In this document: one piece after another, positions 36,196 through 45,419 of the stretch | Layout of the letters: each line of letters begins with the position of its first letter | Numbering within the stretch: the first letter of the stretch is position 1 | Source: an uncultured Lachnospiraceae bacterium | GTDB lineage: Bacteria; Bacillota; Clostridia; Lachnospirales; Lachnospiraceae | Assembly (NCBI GenBank): GCA_949472775.1 | Contig: CASWVG010000003.1 | Span: forward strand, 1 to 64,000 | DNA length: 64,000 bases | Direction of reading: 5' to 3' | Notes under the pieces: model-generated | What the model was told of the DNA's origin: nothing | What the model saw: the letters and a program-made list of their open reading frames with translations, nothing else | The model's database searches: none | Position numbers and translations under genes: made by a program

Positions 36196-36459
36196 TTACG
36201 CCATCTTGTTTACGGCAAGGGTCATGCGGGAAACTTTTCTGGCAGAAGTATTCTTGTGGTATACGCCTTTCTTGGTAGCCTTGTCGATTGCGGAGATGGC
36301 AGCACGCAACGCGCTCTGTGCAGCCTCTTTATCTTTCGCATCGATGGCAGCATATACTTTCTTGATTGCTGTCTTAACGCCGGACTTGATGGACTTGTTT
36401 CTGTCCGCCTTAGTCCTGTTTACCAGAATTCTCTTTTTCGCAGATTTGATATTAGCCAT
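36196..36459 (-). CDS. rpsT: 30S ribosomal protein S20
   Basis: This 87-residue basic helical protein binds 16S rRNA in the small-subunit body. It starts MANIKSAKKRILVNRTKADR and ends NTSARKVSRMTLAVNKMA, the standard S20 pattern. The ATG follows tggaggatgtt; a longer in-frame start is rejected. The promoter at 36550-36578 gives a leader of about 85 bases. In Firmicutes rpsT is typically next to gpr, as here. Confidence 0.97.
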   Translation of the reverse strand: MANIKSAKKRILVNRTKADRNKSIKSGVKTAIKKVYAAIDAKDKEAAQSALRAAISAIDKATKKGVYHKNTSARKVSRMTLAVNKMA

Positions 36460-36549
36460 AACATCCTCCATTTCAAAACATTTACATTTTGCTTTCTGAT
36501 TGCTTCTTATAAAAATAGATCTTATTAAGGTCGTACACACACGCATATT

Positions 36550-36578
36550 ATTTTAGATTATGGAAATGGGGATGTCAA
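36550..36578 (-). promoter_or_regulatory. Promoter of rpsT
   Basis: Read on the - strand: TTGACA (36578-36573), 17-base spacer, TAAAAT (36555-36550). Confidence 0.75.
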
Positions 36579-36705
36579 TACATATTTTGTTTATTTTTGC
36601 AAAAAATAGAAAACAAAATGGGCATGCGGGAGATTGGCGCATAAAATATAATAGCTGCAAAAGAAAAGTAAGCGGCTGCAAAGCCAGAAAGGAATGGAAA
36701 TTGCT

Positions 36706-37572
36706 ATGGATAGCTGGTCGAATGTCAGGACGGACTTGGCGTTGGAAGCCAGAGAAGGTATTGGAGAAGAAGAGTCCGGGCTTCATGGAGTGAAGGTTGA
36801 GGAGAACTATGACGAGGAGAGCGACGTGCATATCACCCGGGTGGATATAGAGACGAAAAACGGGGCCAGGGCGTTGGGAAAACCTATGGGCACCTACATC
36901 ACTTTGGAGGCGCCCGCCATGACGGAGCCGGAGGAGGACTATCATCAGGAGATATCCCGCATTCTGGCGGAACAGCTCCGGGGGATCCTCCCGAATCCCG
37001 ACAAAGAACAGTCCATTCTGGTGGTGGGACTGGGCAACCGGGAAGTCACAGCGGATTCCCTCGGACCAAATGTGGTGGATAATCTCTTTGTCAACAGGCA
37101 TATTGTGATGGAGTACGGCAAGGTTGCGTACAACCGTACGAAGATGCATCTGGTGAGCAGTCTGGTGCCGGGTGTTATGGCGAAAACAGGCATGGAGTCC
37201 GCGGAGATCATCAAGGGGGTGATCAAGGAGACGAAGCCGGATATGGTGATTGCGATCGACGCGCTGGCAGCACGTTCTACCAAACGTCTGAACCGCACCA
37301 TCCAGATCACGAACACGGGCATTCATCCCGGCTCCGGTGTGGGAAATCACAGAAACGCCATCACAGAGGAGACGCTTCATATTCCGGTGCTGGCGCTTGG
37401 TGTGCCGACGGTGGTGGACGCGGCGACGATCGTGGGGGATGCCATGGGAGAGCGGCCTGCCACCCTCAAGGAATTGAATAATATGTATGTGACCACAAAG
37501 GACGTGGATCAGCAAATACGCCAGATCAGCCATATTATCTGTGACGGGATAAACGGCGCGCTGAATTTCTGA
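36706..37572 (+). CDS. gpr: GPR endopeptidase (spore germination protease)
   Basis: This 288-residue protease degrades small acid-soluble spore proteins during germination. It starts MDSWSNVRTDLALEAREGI, a typical proprotein opening, and contains LVVGLGNREVTADSLGP, PGVMAKTGMES, VIAIDALAARS, and GIHPGSGVGNHRNAI near its active site. It is shorter than the 330-370 residues of many homologs. ATG 36706 is preferred because agaaagga ends just before the alternative ATG at 36694. A possible forespore-type GCATG/CATAAAATA element lies near 36625-36650, not certain. spoIIP follows. Confidence 0.95.
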   Translation: MDSWSNVRTDLALEAREGIGEEESGLHGVKVEENYDEESDVHITRVDIETKNGARALGKPMGTYITLEAPAMTEPEEDYHQEISRILAEQLRGILPNPDKEQSILVVGLGNREVTADSLGPNVVDNLFVNRHIVMEYGKVAYNRTKMHLVSSLVPGVMAKTGMESAEIIKGVIKETKPDMVIAIDALAARSTKRLNRTIQITNTGIHPGSGVGNHRNAITEETLHIPVLALGVPTVVDAATIVGDAMGERPATLKELNNMYVTTKDVDQQIRQISHIICDGINGALNF

Positions 37573-37678
37573 TATTTCCGTCTCCGATGACGATTTCAAT
37601 GGATCTGGTATTGTGAGAGTGAGGACACTGACTGAACAGATACGCATGAACCACTATTTGACGTGCATATAACTTAGT

Positions 37679-39016
37679 ATGTACAAAAATAGGAAACAGT
37701 TGAAAATAATTTTAATAGCGGTTGTTATTATTGCGTTCGGATTTGGTGGTGCTGAACTTTTGCGGGAGCGGGAGAAAAAATCAGAGGTTTCCGCCATGCA
37801 CGGAATTGTGGAGGAGCTCATTATGGAGCCTTATCTGCCCGGAATCTGCAGAATGAGCGAGACAGACTCTAATGCATCGGGGGAGAATTTTTGGCGTGGC
37901 GCTCTGCTCGCCCCGTATCCGGGGCTGCTCTATGCGTTGGAAAACGGGGAGGATGGCGTGACGGAGAGCGATTACGCCAGACTTCTTCTGACAGAGGGAA
38001 GCGACGAGGATCACAAGGGACTGCCGGAGGAGGCGCTTGAGTACGGCGATGATGCCATGCATCTGGAAAAGAATATGGAATCGGCGCTTTTAAAAGAAAA
38101 CGAGCGTTATTTATCTGAAGCAGAACAGAAAGAGGAAAAGGAGACGGAGGAGGAAGGGGAGGTGGACGATATGCCTGAGGAGCAGTCGTTTGCCTGCGTG
38201 GAGGAGAAGAGCTACCGCTACAAGTGGGAGGAATTATCCTCTTACGAATCGCTGGTCAAGGCTTTTTATGCAGTGGACAGCACGACTGTGGCCGGAGAGC
38301 AGCTTTTGCAGGCGGATGCGCTCAGGGATAAGGATATGCGGATACAGGGAAGTGCGGACGCGCCGCAGATCCTGATTTACCACACCCATTCCAAGGAGAA
38401 TTTTGTGGATTCTGTTCCCGGTGACGAAAACAGCGGAATTCTGGGAGCGGGGGAATATCTGGCCAGTCTGTTGCGGGAGCGTTACGGCTATAATGTGATA
38501 CATGATAAAGGATGTTACGACGAGGACAGATCTTATGCCTACAATGTTTCCCTGCCTGCCATTGAGGGAATTTTACGGGATAACCCTTCCATTGAGGCGG
38601 TGATCGACCTGCACCGGGATGAGATGCCGGCGGACAGGCGTCTTGTCATGGATTTACAGGGCCGCCCCACCGCGCAGTTCATGTTTTTTAACGGGCTGTG
38701 CCGAACGAAAAAGGGGGCGATTGCGCAGTTGGAAAATCCCTATCTGGCGGACAATCTGGCGCTGTCCTTCCAGATGCAGACGGCATGCAACGAGTATTAC
38801 CCGGGAATTGCCCGCAGGATCTATCTGAAAGCATACCGTTACAATATGCACCTTTGTCCCAAATCCCTGCTGATCGAGCTGGGCGCGCAGAACAATACGG
38901 AGGAGGAAATACATAATGCCTGTGAGCCCTTAGCCCATGTGCTGGATCTTGTTTTCAGCGGCAGGGAGCCGGAGCGGGGGGATGCGTCAAAGGAGGATGC
39001 GCCGGAGGGCGATTGA
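37679..39016 (+). CDS. spoIIP: Stage II sporulation protein P
   Basis: This 445-residue engulfment hydrolase is an amidase/endopeptidase partner of SpoIID and SpoIIM. A membrane anchor lies at about 8-24. A long acidic, low-complexity linker (about 125-180, many Glu) precedes the catalytic amidase domain: ILIYHTHSKENF, VIDLHRDEMPADRR and SLLIELGAQNNTEEE, which hold the zinc ligands His and Glu. The start ATG lacks a recognisable ribosome binding site. The upstream gap of 106 bases should carry a mother-cell promoter, but I cannot assign it. Confidence 0.94.
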   Translation: MYKNRKQLKIILIAVVIIAFGFGGAELLREREKKSEVSAMHGIVEELIMEPYLPGICRMSETDSNASGENFWRGALLAPYPGLLYALENGEDGVTESDYARLLLTEGSDEDHKGLPEEALEYGDDAMHLEKNMESALLKENERYLSEAEQKEEKETEEEGEVDDMPEEQSFACVEEKSYRYKWEELSSYESLVKAFYAVDSTTVAGEQLLQADALRDKDMRIQGSADAPQILIYHTHSKENFVDSVPGDENSGILGAGEYLASLLRERYGYNVIHDKGCYDEDRSYAYNVSLPAIEGILRDNPSIEAVIDLHRDEMPADRRLVMDLQGRPTAQFMFFNGLCRTKKGAIAQLENPYLADNLALSFQMQTACNEYYPGIARRIYLKAYRYNMHLCPKSLLIELGAQNNTEEEIHNACEPLAHVLDLVFSGREPERGDASKEDAPEGD

Positions 39017-39018
39017 TG

Positions 39019-39047
39019 TGGACATCCTAAAGACAATTTGATATACT
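39019..39047 (+). promoter_or_regulatory. Promoter of lepA
   Basis: TGGACA (39019-39024), 17-base spacer, TATACT (39042-39047), about 70 bases before the start. Confidence 0.6.
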
Positions 39048-39052
39048 TGCGT

Positions 39053-39094
39053 GGGAAGAACTTCTAAATTGCTGTGGCATTCTCCGAAACGACG
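39053..39094. repeat. Short family B element (copy 2)
   Basis: GAAGAACTTCT and TGTGGCATTCTCCG repeat the outer blocks of the 33.95 kb element, with the middle missing. It lies in the lepA leader. Confidence 0.45.
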
Positions 39095-39114
39095 AAAGGT
39101 AACAGAGGTGTACA

Positions 39115-40920
39115 ATGGATCAGAGCAAAATCAGAAATTTTTGTATCGTTGCCCACATTGATCACGGCAAGTCCACGCTGGCGGACCGGATCATCGAGCA
39201 GACAGGGCTTCTGACAAGCCGTGAGATGCAGGCGCAGATACTGGACAATATGGAATTGGAGCGGGAGCGGGGTATTACGATCAAGGCCCAGACCGTGCGT
39301 ATCGTCTATCAGGCGAAAGACGGCAATGAGTATATTTTCAACTTGATCGACACGCCCGGCCATGTGGATTTTAACTATGAGGTGAGCCGTTCCCTGGCAG
39401 CCTGTGACGGGGCGATCCTTGTGGTGGACGCGGCCCAGGGCATTGAGGCGCAGACGCTTGCAAATGTATATCTGGCGCTGGACCACGATCTGGACGTGTT
39501 CCCCGTGATCAACAAGATTGACCTGCCGAGCGCGGATCCGGAGCGGGTAAAGAATGAGATTGAGGACGTGATCGGCATAGAGGCGCAGGATGCGCCGCTC
39601 ATTTCCGCGAAGAACGGTATCGGCATCGGGGAAGTGCTGGAGGCCATCGTGGAGAAAATTCCTGCTCCCGGCGGCAGCCCGGACAATCCGCTGCAGGCGC
39701 TTATTTTTGACTCCGTCTACGATTCCTACAAGGGTGTGATCGTGTTCTGCCGCATCAAGGAGGGCAGGGTCAGAAAAGGCACGAAGATCAGAATGATGGC
39801 GACAGGAGCCACCGCAGAGGTGGTAGAAGTCGGGTATTTCGGCGCGGGACAGTTTATTCCCTGCGACGAGCTTGCGGCGGGGATGGTGGGATATCTCACC
39901 GCTTCTATCAAGAACGTGAAGGATACCGCTGTGGGTGATACGGTGACGGATGTGGACAATCCCTGTGCAGAGCCGCTTCCCGGTTACAAGAAGGTCAACT
40001 CCATGGTCTACTGCGGTATGTACCCGGCGGACGGTGCCAAATACCCGGATCTGCGGGACGCGCTGGAAAAGCTGAAGCTAAACGACGCTTCCTTAAACTA
40101 CGAGCCGGAGACATCCATTGCCCTTGGGTTCGGCTTCCGCTGTGGCTTTCTCGGGTTGCTGCATCTGGAGATCATACAGGAGCGTCTGGAGAGAGAGTAC
40201 AATCTGGATCTGGTGACCACCGCGCCGGGGGTTATTTACAGAGTATATAAGACAAACGGGGAGATGATCGAGCTGACCAATCCCTCCAATCTGCCGGACC
40301 CTTCCGAGATAGACTACATGGAGGAGCCGGTGGTCAGCGCGGAAATCATGGTGACCACCGAGTTTATCGGCCCGATCATGCAGCTTTGCCAGGAGCGGAG
40401 AGGCCGTTATATCAGCACCGAGTACATTGAGGCGTCCCGCGCGCTCTTAAAATATGATCTGCCGTTGAACGAGATTATCTATGACTTTTTCGATGCGCTG
40501 AAATCCCGTTCCAGAGGTTACGCCTCCTTTGACTATGAGCTAAAGGGGTACGAGCAGTCGAAGTTAGTGAAGCTGGATATTCTGATCAACCATGACGAGG
40601 TGGACGCGCTCTCCTTCATCGTCCATGCGGACAGCGCCTACGAGCGGGGCAGGAAGATGTGCGAGAAGCTGAAGGACGAGATTCCGAGGCACCTCTTTGA
40701 GATTCCCATTCAGGCGGCGGTGGGAGGAAAGATCATCGCCAGAGAGACAGTTAAGGCGATGAGGAAGGACGTTCTTGCCAAGTGTTACGGCGGAGACATC
40801 ACCCGGAAGAAGAAGCTGCTCGAAAAGCAGAAGGAGGGTAAGAAACGCATGCGCCAGGTGGGCAACGTGGAGATTCCACAGAGCGCCTTTATGAGCGTGC
40901 TGAAACTGGATGACAATTGA
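39115..40920 (+). CDS. lepA: Elongation factor 4 (LepA)
   Basis: This 601-residue translational GTPase acts on elongating or initiating ribosomes. G1 is AHIDHGKST (13-21), switch [10 protein letters not shown]3 [11 protein letters not shown] and G4 NKIDLP. The EF-G-like domains and the LepA-specific C-terminal domain are complete, with [20 protein letters not shown] and the Lys-rich [16 protein letters not shown] end. The start follows acagaggtgtaca. The gene overlaps the hemW region closely: hemW starts 45 bases downstream. Confidence 0.97.
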   Translation: MDQSKIRNFCIVAHIDHGKSTLADRIIEQTGLLTSREMQAQILDNMELERERGITIKAQTVRIVYQAKDGNEYIFNLIDTPGHVDFNYEVSRSLAACDGAILVVDAAQGIEAQTLANVYLALDHDLDVFPVINKIDLPSADPERVKNEIEDVIGIEAQDAPLISAKNGIGIGEVLEAIVEKIPAPGGSPDNPLQALIFDSVYDSYKGVIVFCRIKEGRVRKGTKIRMMATGATAEVVEVGYFGAGQFIPCDELAAGMVGYLTASIKNVKDTAVGDTVTDVDNPCAEPLPGYKKVNSMVYCGMYPADGAKYPDLRDALEKLKLNDASLNYEPETSIALGFGFRCGFLGLLHLEIIQERLEREYNLDLVTTAPGVIYRVYKTNGEMIELTNPSNLPDPSEIDYMEEPVVSAEIMVTTEFIGPIMQLCQERRGRYISTEYIEASRALLKYDLPLNEIIYDFFDALKSRSRGYASFDYELKGYEQSKLVKLDILINHDEVDALSFIVHADSAYERGRKMCEKLKDEIPRHLFEIPIQAAVGGKIIARETVKAMRKDVLAKCYGGDITRKKKLLEKQKEGKKRMRQVGNVEIPQSAFMSVLKLDDN

Positions 40921-40964
40921 GGAGCGGGGAGCGGTTCCCTGTATGCTTCGGGATGGAGGCTGCA

Positions 40965-42248
40965 ATGAGAAGTTTAAGTATCTATATTCACATTCCATTC
41001 TGCGTCAGGAAATGCTTTTACTGTGACTTTCTCTCCGGCCCGGCAACTGACGGAGAAATGGATAGTTATGTAAACTTACTGCTGCGGGAAATAAGAGAAC
41101 AGTCGATATTTTATGGAGATCACAGGGTGGTCTCCATCTTTTTTGGCGGGGGTACGCCGTCTCTTCTTTCATCAAGGGACACAGGAAGGATTCTGGAACA
41201 GATCAGGGACGGTTTTGCCGTGGCTGAGGATGTCGAGATTACAATAGAATGCAACCCCGGAACAGCGGTGGCGGAGAAACTTAAAAATTACATAACGTAT
41301 GGTATTAATCGCCTCAGCATCGGCCTGCAGTCAACGGATGACGAAGAACTGGCGCGTATCGGAAGGATTCACGATTACGACAGCTTTCTGGAGACTTACA
41401 GGCTGGCTAGAACAGCGGGATTTGACAATATCAATATTGACCTGATGGCGGGGCTGCCGGGTCAGAGCATAGCTTCGTACAGAAAAACGCTGGAGAGGGT
41501 CGTCGGGCTCTCGCCCGAGCACATTTCTGCATACAGTCTGATTCTGGAGGAGGGAACGCCGCTTTATGTAAACCGAAATACGTATCTGTTTCCAGACGAG
41601 GACGAGGACCGGGAGATGTATGAACTGACAGGAACAGCTCTGGGAGAGGCGGGGTTTCACCGTTACGAGATTTCCAACTACGCAAGGGAGGGGCGGGAGT
41701 GCCGCCACAACAAAGTGTACTGGCGCAGGGGAGACTATGTGGGATTCGGGCTGGGGGCGTCCTCCATGGTAGAAAATGTGAGGTGGAAAAATCCGGACAG
41801 GCATTCGGATTATGCGGTTTGTGTGGAGCAGATGGAAGCGCATGACAGAGATTTGGATTCTGGCATTCTGATACATGCCGCAGGATCGAAGGCAGAGCAG
41901 ACTGCGCACATCACCGGAACAGCAACGGAGCGGGGGATGTACATAGAGGAAGGGAAGCAGGCTGCGACGTTTGCGGAAATGCTGCGGCGGACGGGACGCT
42001 GTGAGGTGCAGCTCCTCACCCCGTTAGAGCAGATGGAGGAATTTATGTTTCTGGGGCTTCGACTGACGGAAGGAGTAGATCTGGGAGAGTTCCGGCAGTA
42101 TTTTAAGAAAAGTGCGGATGAAATTTACAGGAAACAGATCGAAACTTTCACAGCGCAGGGGCTGATGGAGCGAAGAGGGGACCGCCTGCGGCTTACACCC
42201 CGTGGCGTTGACGTGAGCAATGCGGTATTTGCGGCGTTTCTATTTTGA
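40965..42248 (+). CDS. hemW: Radical SAM heme chaperone HemW
   Basis: This 427-residue radical SAM protein was formerly annotated as oxygen-independent coproporphyrinogen oxidase. The 4Fe-4S/SAM motif is CVRKCFYCDF at about 13-22, followed by FFGGGTPSLL, the HemW/HemN barrel blocks NRLSIGLQS and NINIDLMAGLPGQS, and a C-terminal wHTH-like HemN_C domain. A stretch of about 50 residues near 290-340 is poorly conserved and longer than usual. The ATG at 40965 follows ggatggaggctgca; a start at 40917 would overlap lepA and lacks a ribosome binding site. Confidence 0.93.
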   Translation: MRSLSIYIHIPFCVRKCFYCDFLSGPATDGEMDSYVNLLLREIREQSIFYGDHRVVSIFFGGGTPSLLSSRDTGRILEQIRDGFAVAEDVEITIECNPGTAVAEKLKNYITYGINRLSIGLQSTDDEELARIGRIHDYDSFLETYRLARTAGFDNINIDLMAGLPGQSIASYRKTLERVVGLSPEHISAYSLILEEGTPLYVNRNTYLFPDEDEDREMYELTGTALGEAGFHRYEISNYAREGRECRHNKVYWRRGDYVGFGLGASSMVENVRWKNPDRHSDYAVCVEQMEAHDRDLDSGILIHAAGSKAEQTAHITGTATERGMYIEEGKQAATFAEMLRRTGRCEVQLLTPLEQMEEFMFLGLRLTEGVDLGEFRQYFKKSADEIYRKQIETFTAQGLMERRGDRLRLTPRGVDVSNAVFAAFLF

Positions 42249-42273
42249 CTTTCGCCGGTTATGCCTGTATAAT
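42245..42273 (+). promoter_or_regulatory. Strong promoter upstream of sigK
   Basis: TTGACT (42245-42250), 17-base spacer, TATAAT (42268-42273). It reads as a vegetative sigma-A promoter, and the leader is about 125 bases. Confidence 0.7.
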
Positions 42274-42405
42274 ATATATGAAAAAACAAAGTACATAAGT
42301 TGAAACTGAATAGTTATGTGTCTATATTGTAATTGGGACAGATGGAAAGGCACTTGGGAAGCCGCCGGGTCATAGAATAGAGTAAATGGACTTTGGAGGC
42401 CCTTT

Positions 42406-43047
42406 TTGAAAACATTCAGCCAGCCACTTTCTGCGAAGGATGAGGCCGTATATCTGGGGCAGCTTAAAACAGGCAGTGAAAGAGAGCGCGGGGAGGCCAA
42501 AGGGATTCTGGTAGAGCGGAATCTGCGTCTGGTTGCGCATATCGCCAAGAAATACCAGAACGTGGACGAGGACATGGAAGACCTCATATCCATCGGCACC
42601 ATCGGATTGATTAAAGCGATAGATTCCTTTGACGCGGGAAAGGGAAAACTCAGCACTTATGCGTCACGCTGCATAGACAATGAACTGCTGATGCTCCTGC
42701 GCGCGAAGAAAAAGACTTCCCGGGAAGTATCTTTGTATGAACCCATCGGTACGGACAGGGAGGGAAACGAGATCAGCCTGCTTGATGTGATTGAGCAGGA
42801 TCAGGTGGATGTGATCGACAGGATGGAAGTGGAGGATAAGCTGCACAGGCTGAAGAGTCTGATTACTGACAGACTTTCGGACAGGGAGCGTGAGATCATT
42901 TTGATGCGCTACGGTCTTTTGAGTGGGGAGGAGATTACCCAGCGTGAGATCGGTCACAGACTCGGCATTTCCAGAAGCTATGTATCACGGATTGAGAAAC
43001 GGGCGCTGGAAAAGCTGAAAGAGGGGTATGAAGCGTTTGGCATGTAA
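42406..43047 (+). CDS. sigK: RNA polymerase sporulation sigma factor, SigK type
   Basis: This 213-residue sigma-70 family protein has region 2 (LVERNLRLVAHIAKKYQN, DLISIGTIGLIKAIDSFD, YASRCIDNELLMLLR), the KTSREVSLYEPIGTDREGNE block typical of SigE/SigK, and region 4 with GISRSYVSRIEKRALEKL. The TTG at 42406 follows ggaggc at 6-base spacing. The product starts at MKTFSQPLSAKDEAVYL, matching the mature N terminus of Bacillus SigK, so no pro-sequence is encoded. The frame is uninterrupted (no skin element). Its promoter looks like sigma-A, which would be unusual for a strict late sporulation factor. Confidence 0.87.
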   Translation: MKTFSQPLSAKDEAVYLGQLKTGSERERGEAKGILVERNLRLVAHIAKKYQNVDEDMEDLISIGTIGLIKAIDSFDAGKGKLSTYASRCIDNELLMLLRAKKKTSREVSLYEPIGTDREGNEISLLDVIEQDQVDVIDRMEVEDKLHRLKSLITDRLSDREREIILMRYGLLSGEEITQREIGHRLGISRSYVSRIEKRALEKLKEGYEAFGM

Positions 43048-43092
43048 TAGCGGCAGGAGTTTTGCGAATGATAGAATGGAGGGAATGGGACA

Positions 43093-44220
43093 ATGCGTTT
43101 TATAAAGAGCGAAGATTTGAAAACGGGAATGAGACTGGCGCGTCCTATCTACAATAAAAACGGTGTTCTGCTCTATGAGAGAAATTCCAAGCTGACGGTA
43201 CAGGGTATCAACAGTGTGAAGAATTTCGGGCTGTTAGGGATTTTTATTCTGGAGCCCGCAGAGCCGGTACCTCCCATGACGAGAGCGGACATCGAGTTTG
43301 AGCGTTTTCAGACTATGTGCGTGTTCTCGATCAGGGAAGAGCTGGATGCGATTGCGGCGACCGGACGGACGCAGAGGACGCAGATGATTGCCTCCAATAT
43401 CATCAAAAATTACGGGCACATGGACGCCAGAATTAATTTTCTGCAGAACCTGCGCAGCAAGGAGGACTACATCTATAAGCACTCCCTGAATGTGGCCATT
43501 CTCTGTGCTATGATAACAAATGTTATGAATATGCGCGTGGAGGAGCAGATGGAGACGGTACAGGCTGCTCTCGTCCACGATGTCGGAAAGATCATGCGTT
43601 TTGAGGAGGAAGCAGCCGCAGGGGGGACGCTGGTCGATATGACGATGGAAATCAGGGAGGAGAAAGGACATGCTCTTCTTGAGACTGCTTTTCCCGCCAA
43701 ACCCAATATCAGACGGATCTGTTCCCAGACACAAAAGATGCTGCTGAGCAAGAAGACAGGGACAGATATCTCTTCAATCAGACTGGTAAATGGAGCCAGG
43801 GTTCTGGCTGTGGCTGAGACATACGACAGGATGACAGCCATGAAGGTTGACGAGGAACCTGCTTCCGAGGTGACGGCCCTGAAATTTCTGCTGGCTAATC
43901 CGGAAGTGTACCACAGCAAGGTGGTGGAGGCGCTGATCCAGTCTGTCAATATTCTTGTGCCCGGGGTCAGTATAGAGCTGAATACGGGGGAGAAAGCGCT
44001 TGTGCTGGCAGCTAACGAGGCAGACATCCTGCGTCCCCTGATTCTGATGTTCCGTGATAACAGCGTTATTGACCTGGCGGATACGGAGCTGTATGAGGAT
44101 CTGGAAATCAGAGATATCATGCGGACACTGGACAACCGTCATGTCATGAATATGGATCTGTTAAAGAAAAATGGGATAAAAGTCGATGAGGAGGAGTATG
44201 TGGAGATTCCGATTATCTGA
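43093..44220 (+). CDS. HD-GYP-like domain protein (degenerate)
   Basis: Encodes 375 residues. An N-terminal beta-rich domain (about 1-60, KSEDLKTGMRLARPIYNKNG) resembles the domain found before many HD-GYP phosphodiesterases. The HD part has His130 in YKHSLNVA and His162-Asp163 in ALVHDVGK, and VLAVAETYDRMTAMK near 240. The HHExxDGxGYP motif is not present; the site reads EIREEKGHALLE. c-di-GMP hydrolysis is therefore uncertain. The start follows atggagggaatgggaca. It lies directly upstream of pilT, so it may tune pilus function through c-di-GMP binding. Confidence 0.78.
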   Translation: MRFIKSEDLKTGMRLARPIYNKNGVLLYERNSKLTVQGINSVKNFGLLGIFILEPAEPVPPMTRADIEFERFQTMCVFSIREELDAIAATGRTQRTQMIASNIIKNYGHMDARINFLQNLRSKEDYIYKHSLNVAILCAMITNVMNMRVEEQMETVQAALVHDVGKIMRFEEEAAAGGTLVDMTMEIREEKGHALLETAFPAKPNIRRICSQTQKMLLSKKTGTDISSIRLVNGARVLAVAETYDRMTAMKVDEEPASEVTALKFLLANPEVYHSKVVEALIQSVNILVPGVSIELNTGEKALVLAANEADILRPLILMFRDNSVIDLADTELYEDLEIRDIMRTLDNRHVMNMDLLKKNGIKVDEEEYVEIPII

Positions 44221-44232
44221 GAATCTATGAAG

Positions 44233-44261
44233 TTGCTGCTCACACAGATGAATCGTATCAT
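44233..44261 (+). promoter_or_regulatory. Promoter of the pilT-pilB unit
   Basis: TTGCTG (44233-44238), 17-base spacer, TATCAT (44256-44261), about 55 bases before the pilT start. Confidence 0.5.
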
Positions 44262-44317
44262 AAAAACTGGTGTATGTGAATTGTAACGAATCTAAATGGC
44301 AGGAGGGGGAAGAGGAA

Positions 44318-45373
44318 ATGCCGACGATACAGGAGATAATGCGGACGGCGAACGATGCCGGCGCGTCTGATGTACATATCACGGTGGGAATACCGCCCAA
44401 GATGCGCGTCAATGGAAATCTGGTTACCATGGAGTACCCGAAAATGTCGCCGCAGGATACGCTTGCGGTCGCTTATTCCATTATGAGCGATATACAGCGG
44501 GAGCGCTTTGAAGAGCGGGGCGAGTACGATATGTCTTTCTCGATACCGGAACTTGGGCGGTACCGTGTCAATGTATACAAGCAGAGAGGCTCCGCAGCCC
44601 TGGCACTTCGTCTGGTCGGCACGAAGGTGCCGGCGCCTGAGAAACTGGGTGTGCCGGAGTCTGTTATCAATCTCTATGAGCGCAAGCGTGGGCTGATTCT
44701 CGTGACAGGACCTACGGGCAGTGGTAAGTCAACCACACTTGCGGCTGTCATTGACAAGATTAACAATAACCGGGACGCGCATGTGATTACGCTGGAGGAT
44801 CCGATCGAGTATCTGCATCAGCACAAGATGGCAATGGTAAACCAGAGAGAGATCGGACTGGATTCCCAGAATTATGCCAATGCGCTGAGAGCGGCGCTCC
44901 GTGAAGACCCGGATGTCATTCTGGTCGGTGAGATGCGCGACTTTGAAACCATCAGCGTCGCGATCACGGCGGCGGAGACCGGGCATCTTGTACTTTCTAC
45001 CCTGCACACCATCGGTGCGGCCAGTACCGTGGACCGTGTGATCGACGTATTCCCGCCCCATCAGCAGCAGCAGATCAGGGTACAGCTTGCAAATGTTCTG
45101 GAAGCCGTTGTTTCCCAGCAGCTTATTCCGACGATGGACGGGCATGGGCGCGTGGCTGCCTTTGAAGTGATGCATGCGAACCATGCGGTGAGGAATCTGA
45201 TACGTGAAGGAAAATCCCATCAGCTTTCGTCCGTCATGCAGACCAATCGAAAGCTGGGTATGATTACCATGGACGACGCGATCATACAGCTTTTTTACGA
45301 GGGAAAGATCGACAGGGAGATGGCGATACAGTTTGCCCAGGATCCCGACGGAATGCAGAATAAAGTAATGTGA
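44318..45373 (+). CDS. pilT: Type IV pilus retraction ATPase PilT
   Basis: This 351-residue hexameric ATPase drives pilus retraction. The N-terminal domain (about 1-100) has ASDVHITVGIPPKMRVNG. The core has Walker A GPTGSGKST (131-139), an Asp box ITLEDPIEYLH, Walker B VGEMRDFETI, and a His box STLHTIGAASTVDR. The retraction-specific C-terminal AVRNLIREGK matches the AIRNLIRE motif of true PilT. The ATG at 44318 follows aggaggggga. It opens the pilus cluster, 47 bases before pilB. Confidence 0.95.
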   Translation: MPTIQEIMRTANDAGASDVHITVGIPPKMRVNGNLVTMEYPKMSPQDTLAVAYSIMSDIQRERFEERGEYDMSFSIPELGRYRVNVYKQRGSAALALRLVGTKVPAPEKLGVPESVINLYERKRGLILVTGPTGSGKSTTLAAVIDKINNNRDAHVITLEDPIEYLHQHKMAMVNQREIGLDSQNYANALRAALREDPDVILVGEMRDFETISVAITAAETGHLVLSTLHTIGAASTVDRVIDVFPPHQQQQIRVQLANVLEAVVSQQLIPTMDGHGRVAAFEVMHANHAVRNLIREGKSHQLSSVMQTNRKLGMITMDDAIIQLFYEGKIDREMAIQFAQDPDGMQNKVM

Positions 45374-45419
45374 GGAAGTGCCACCGCGCGAAACGGTTTT
45401 GGCCGAATGGGGGCTGACT

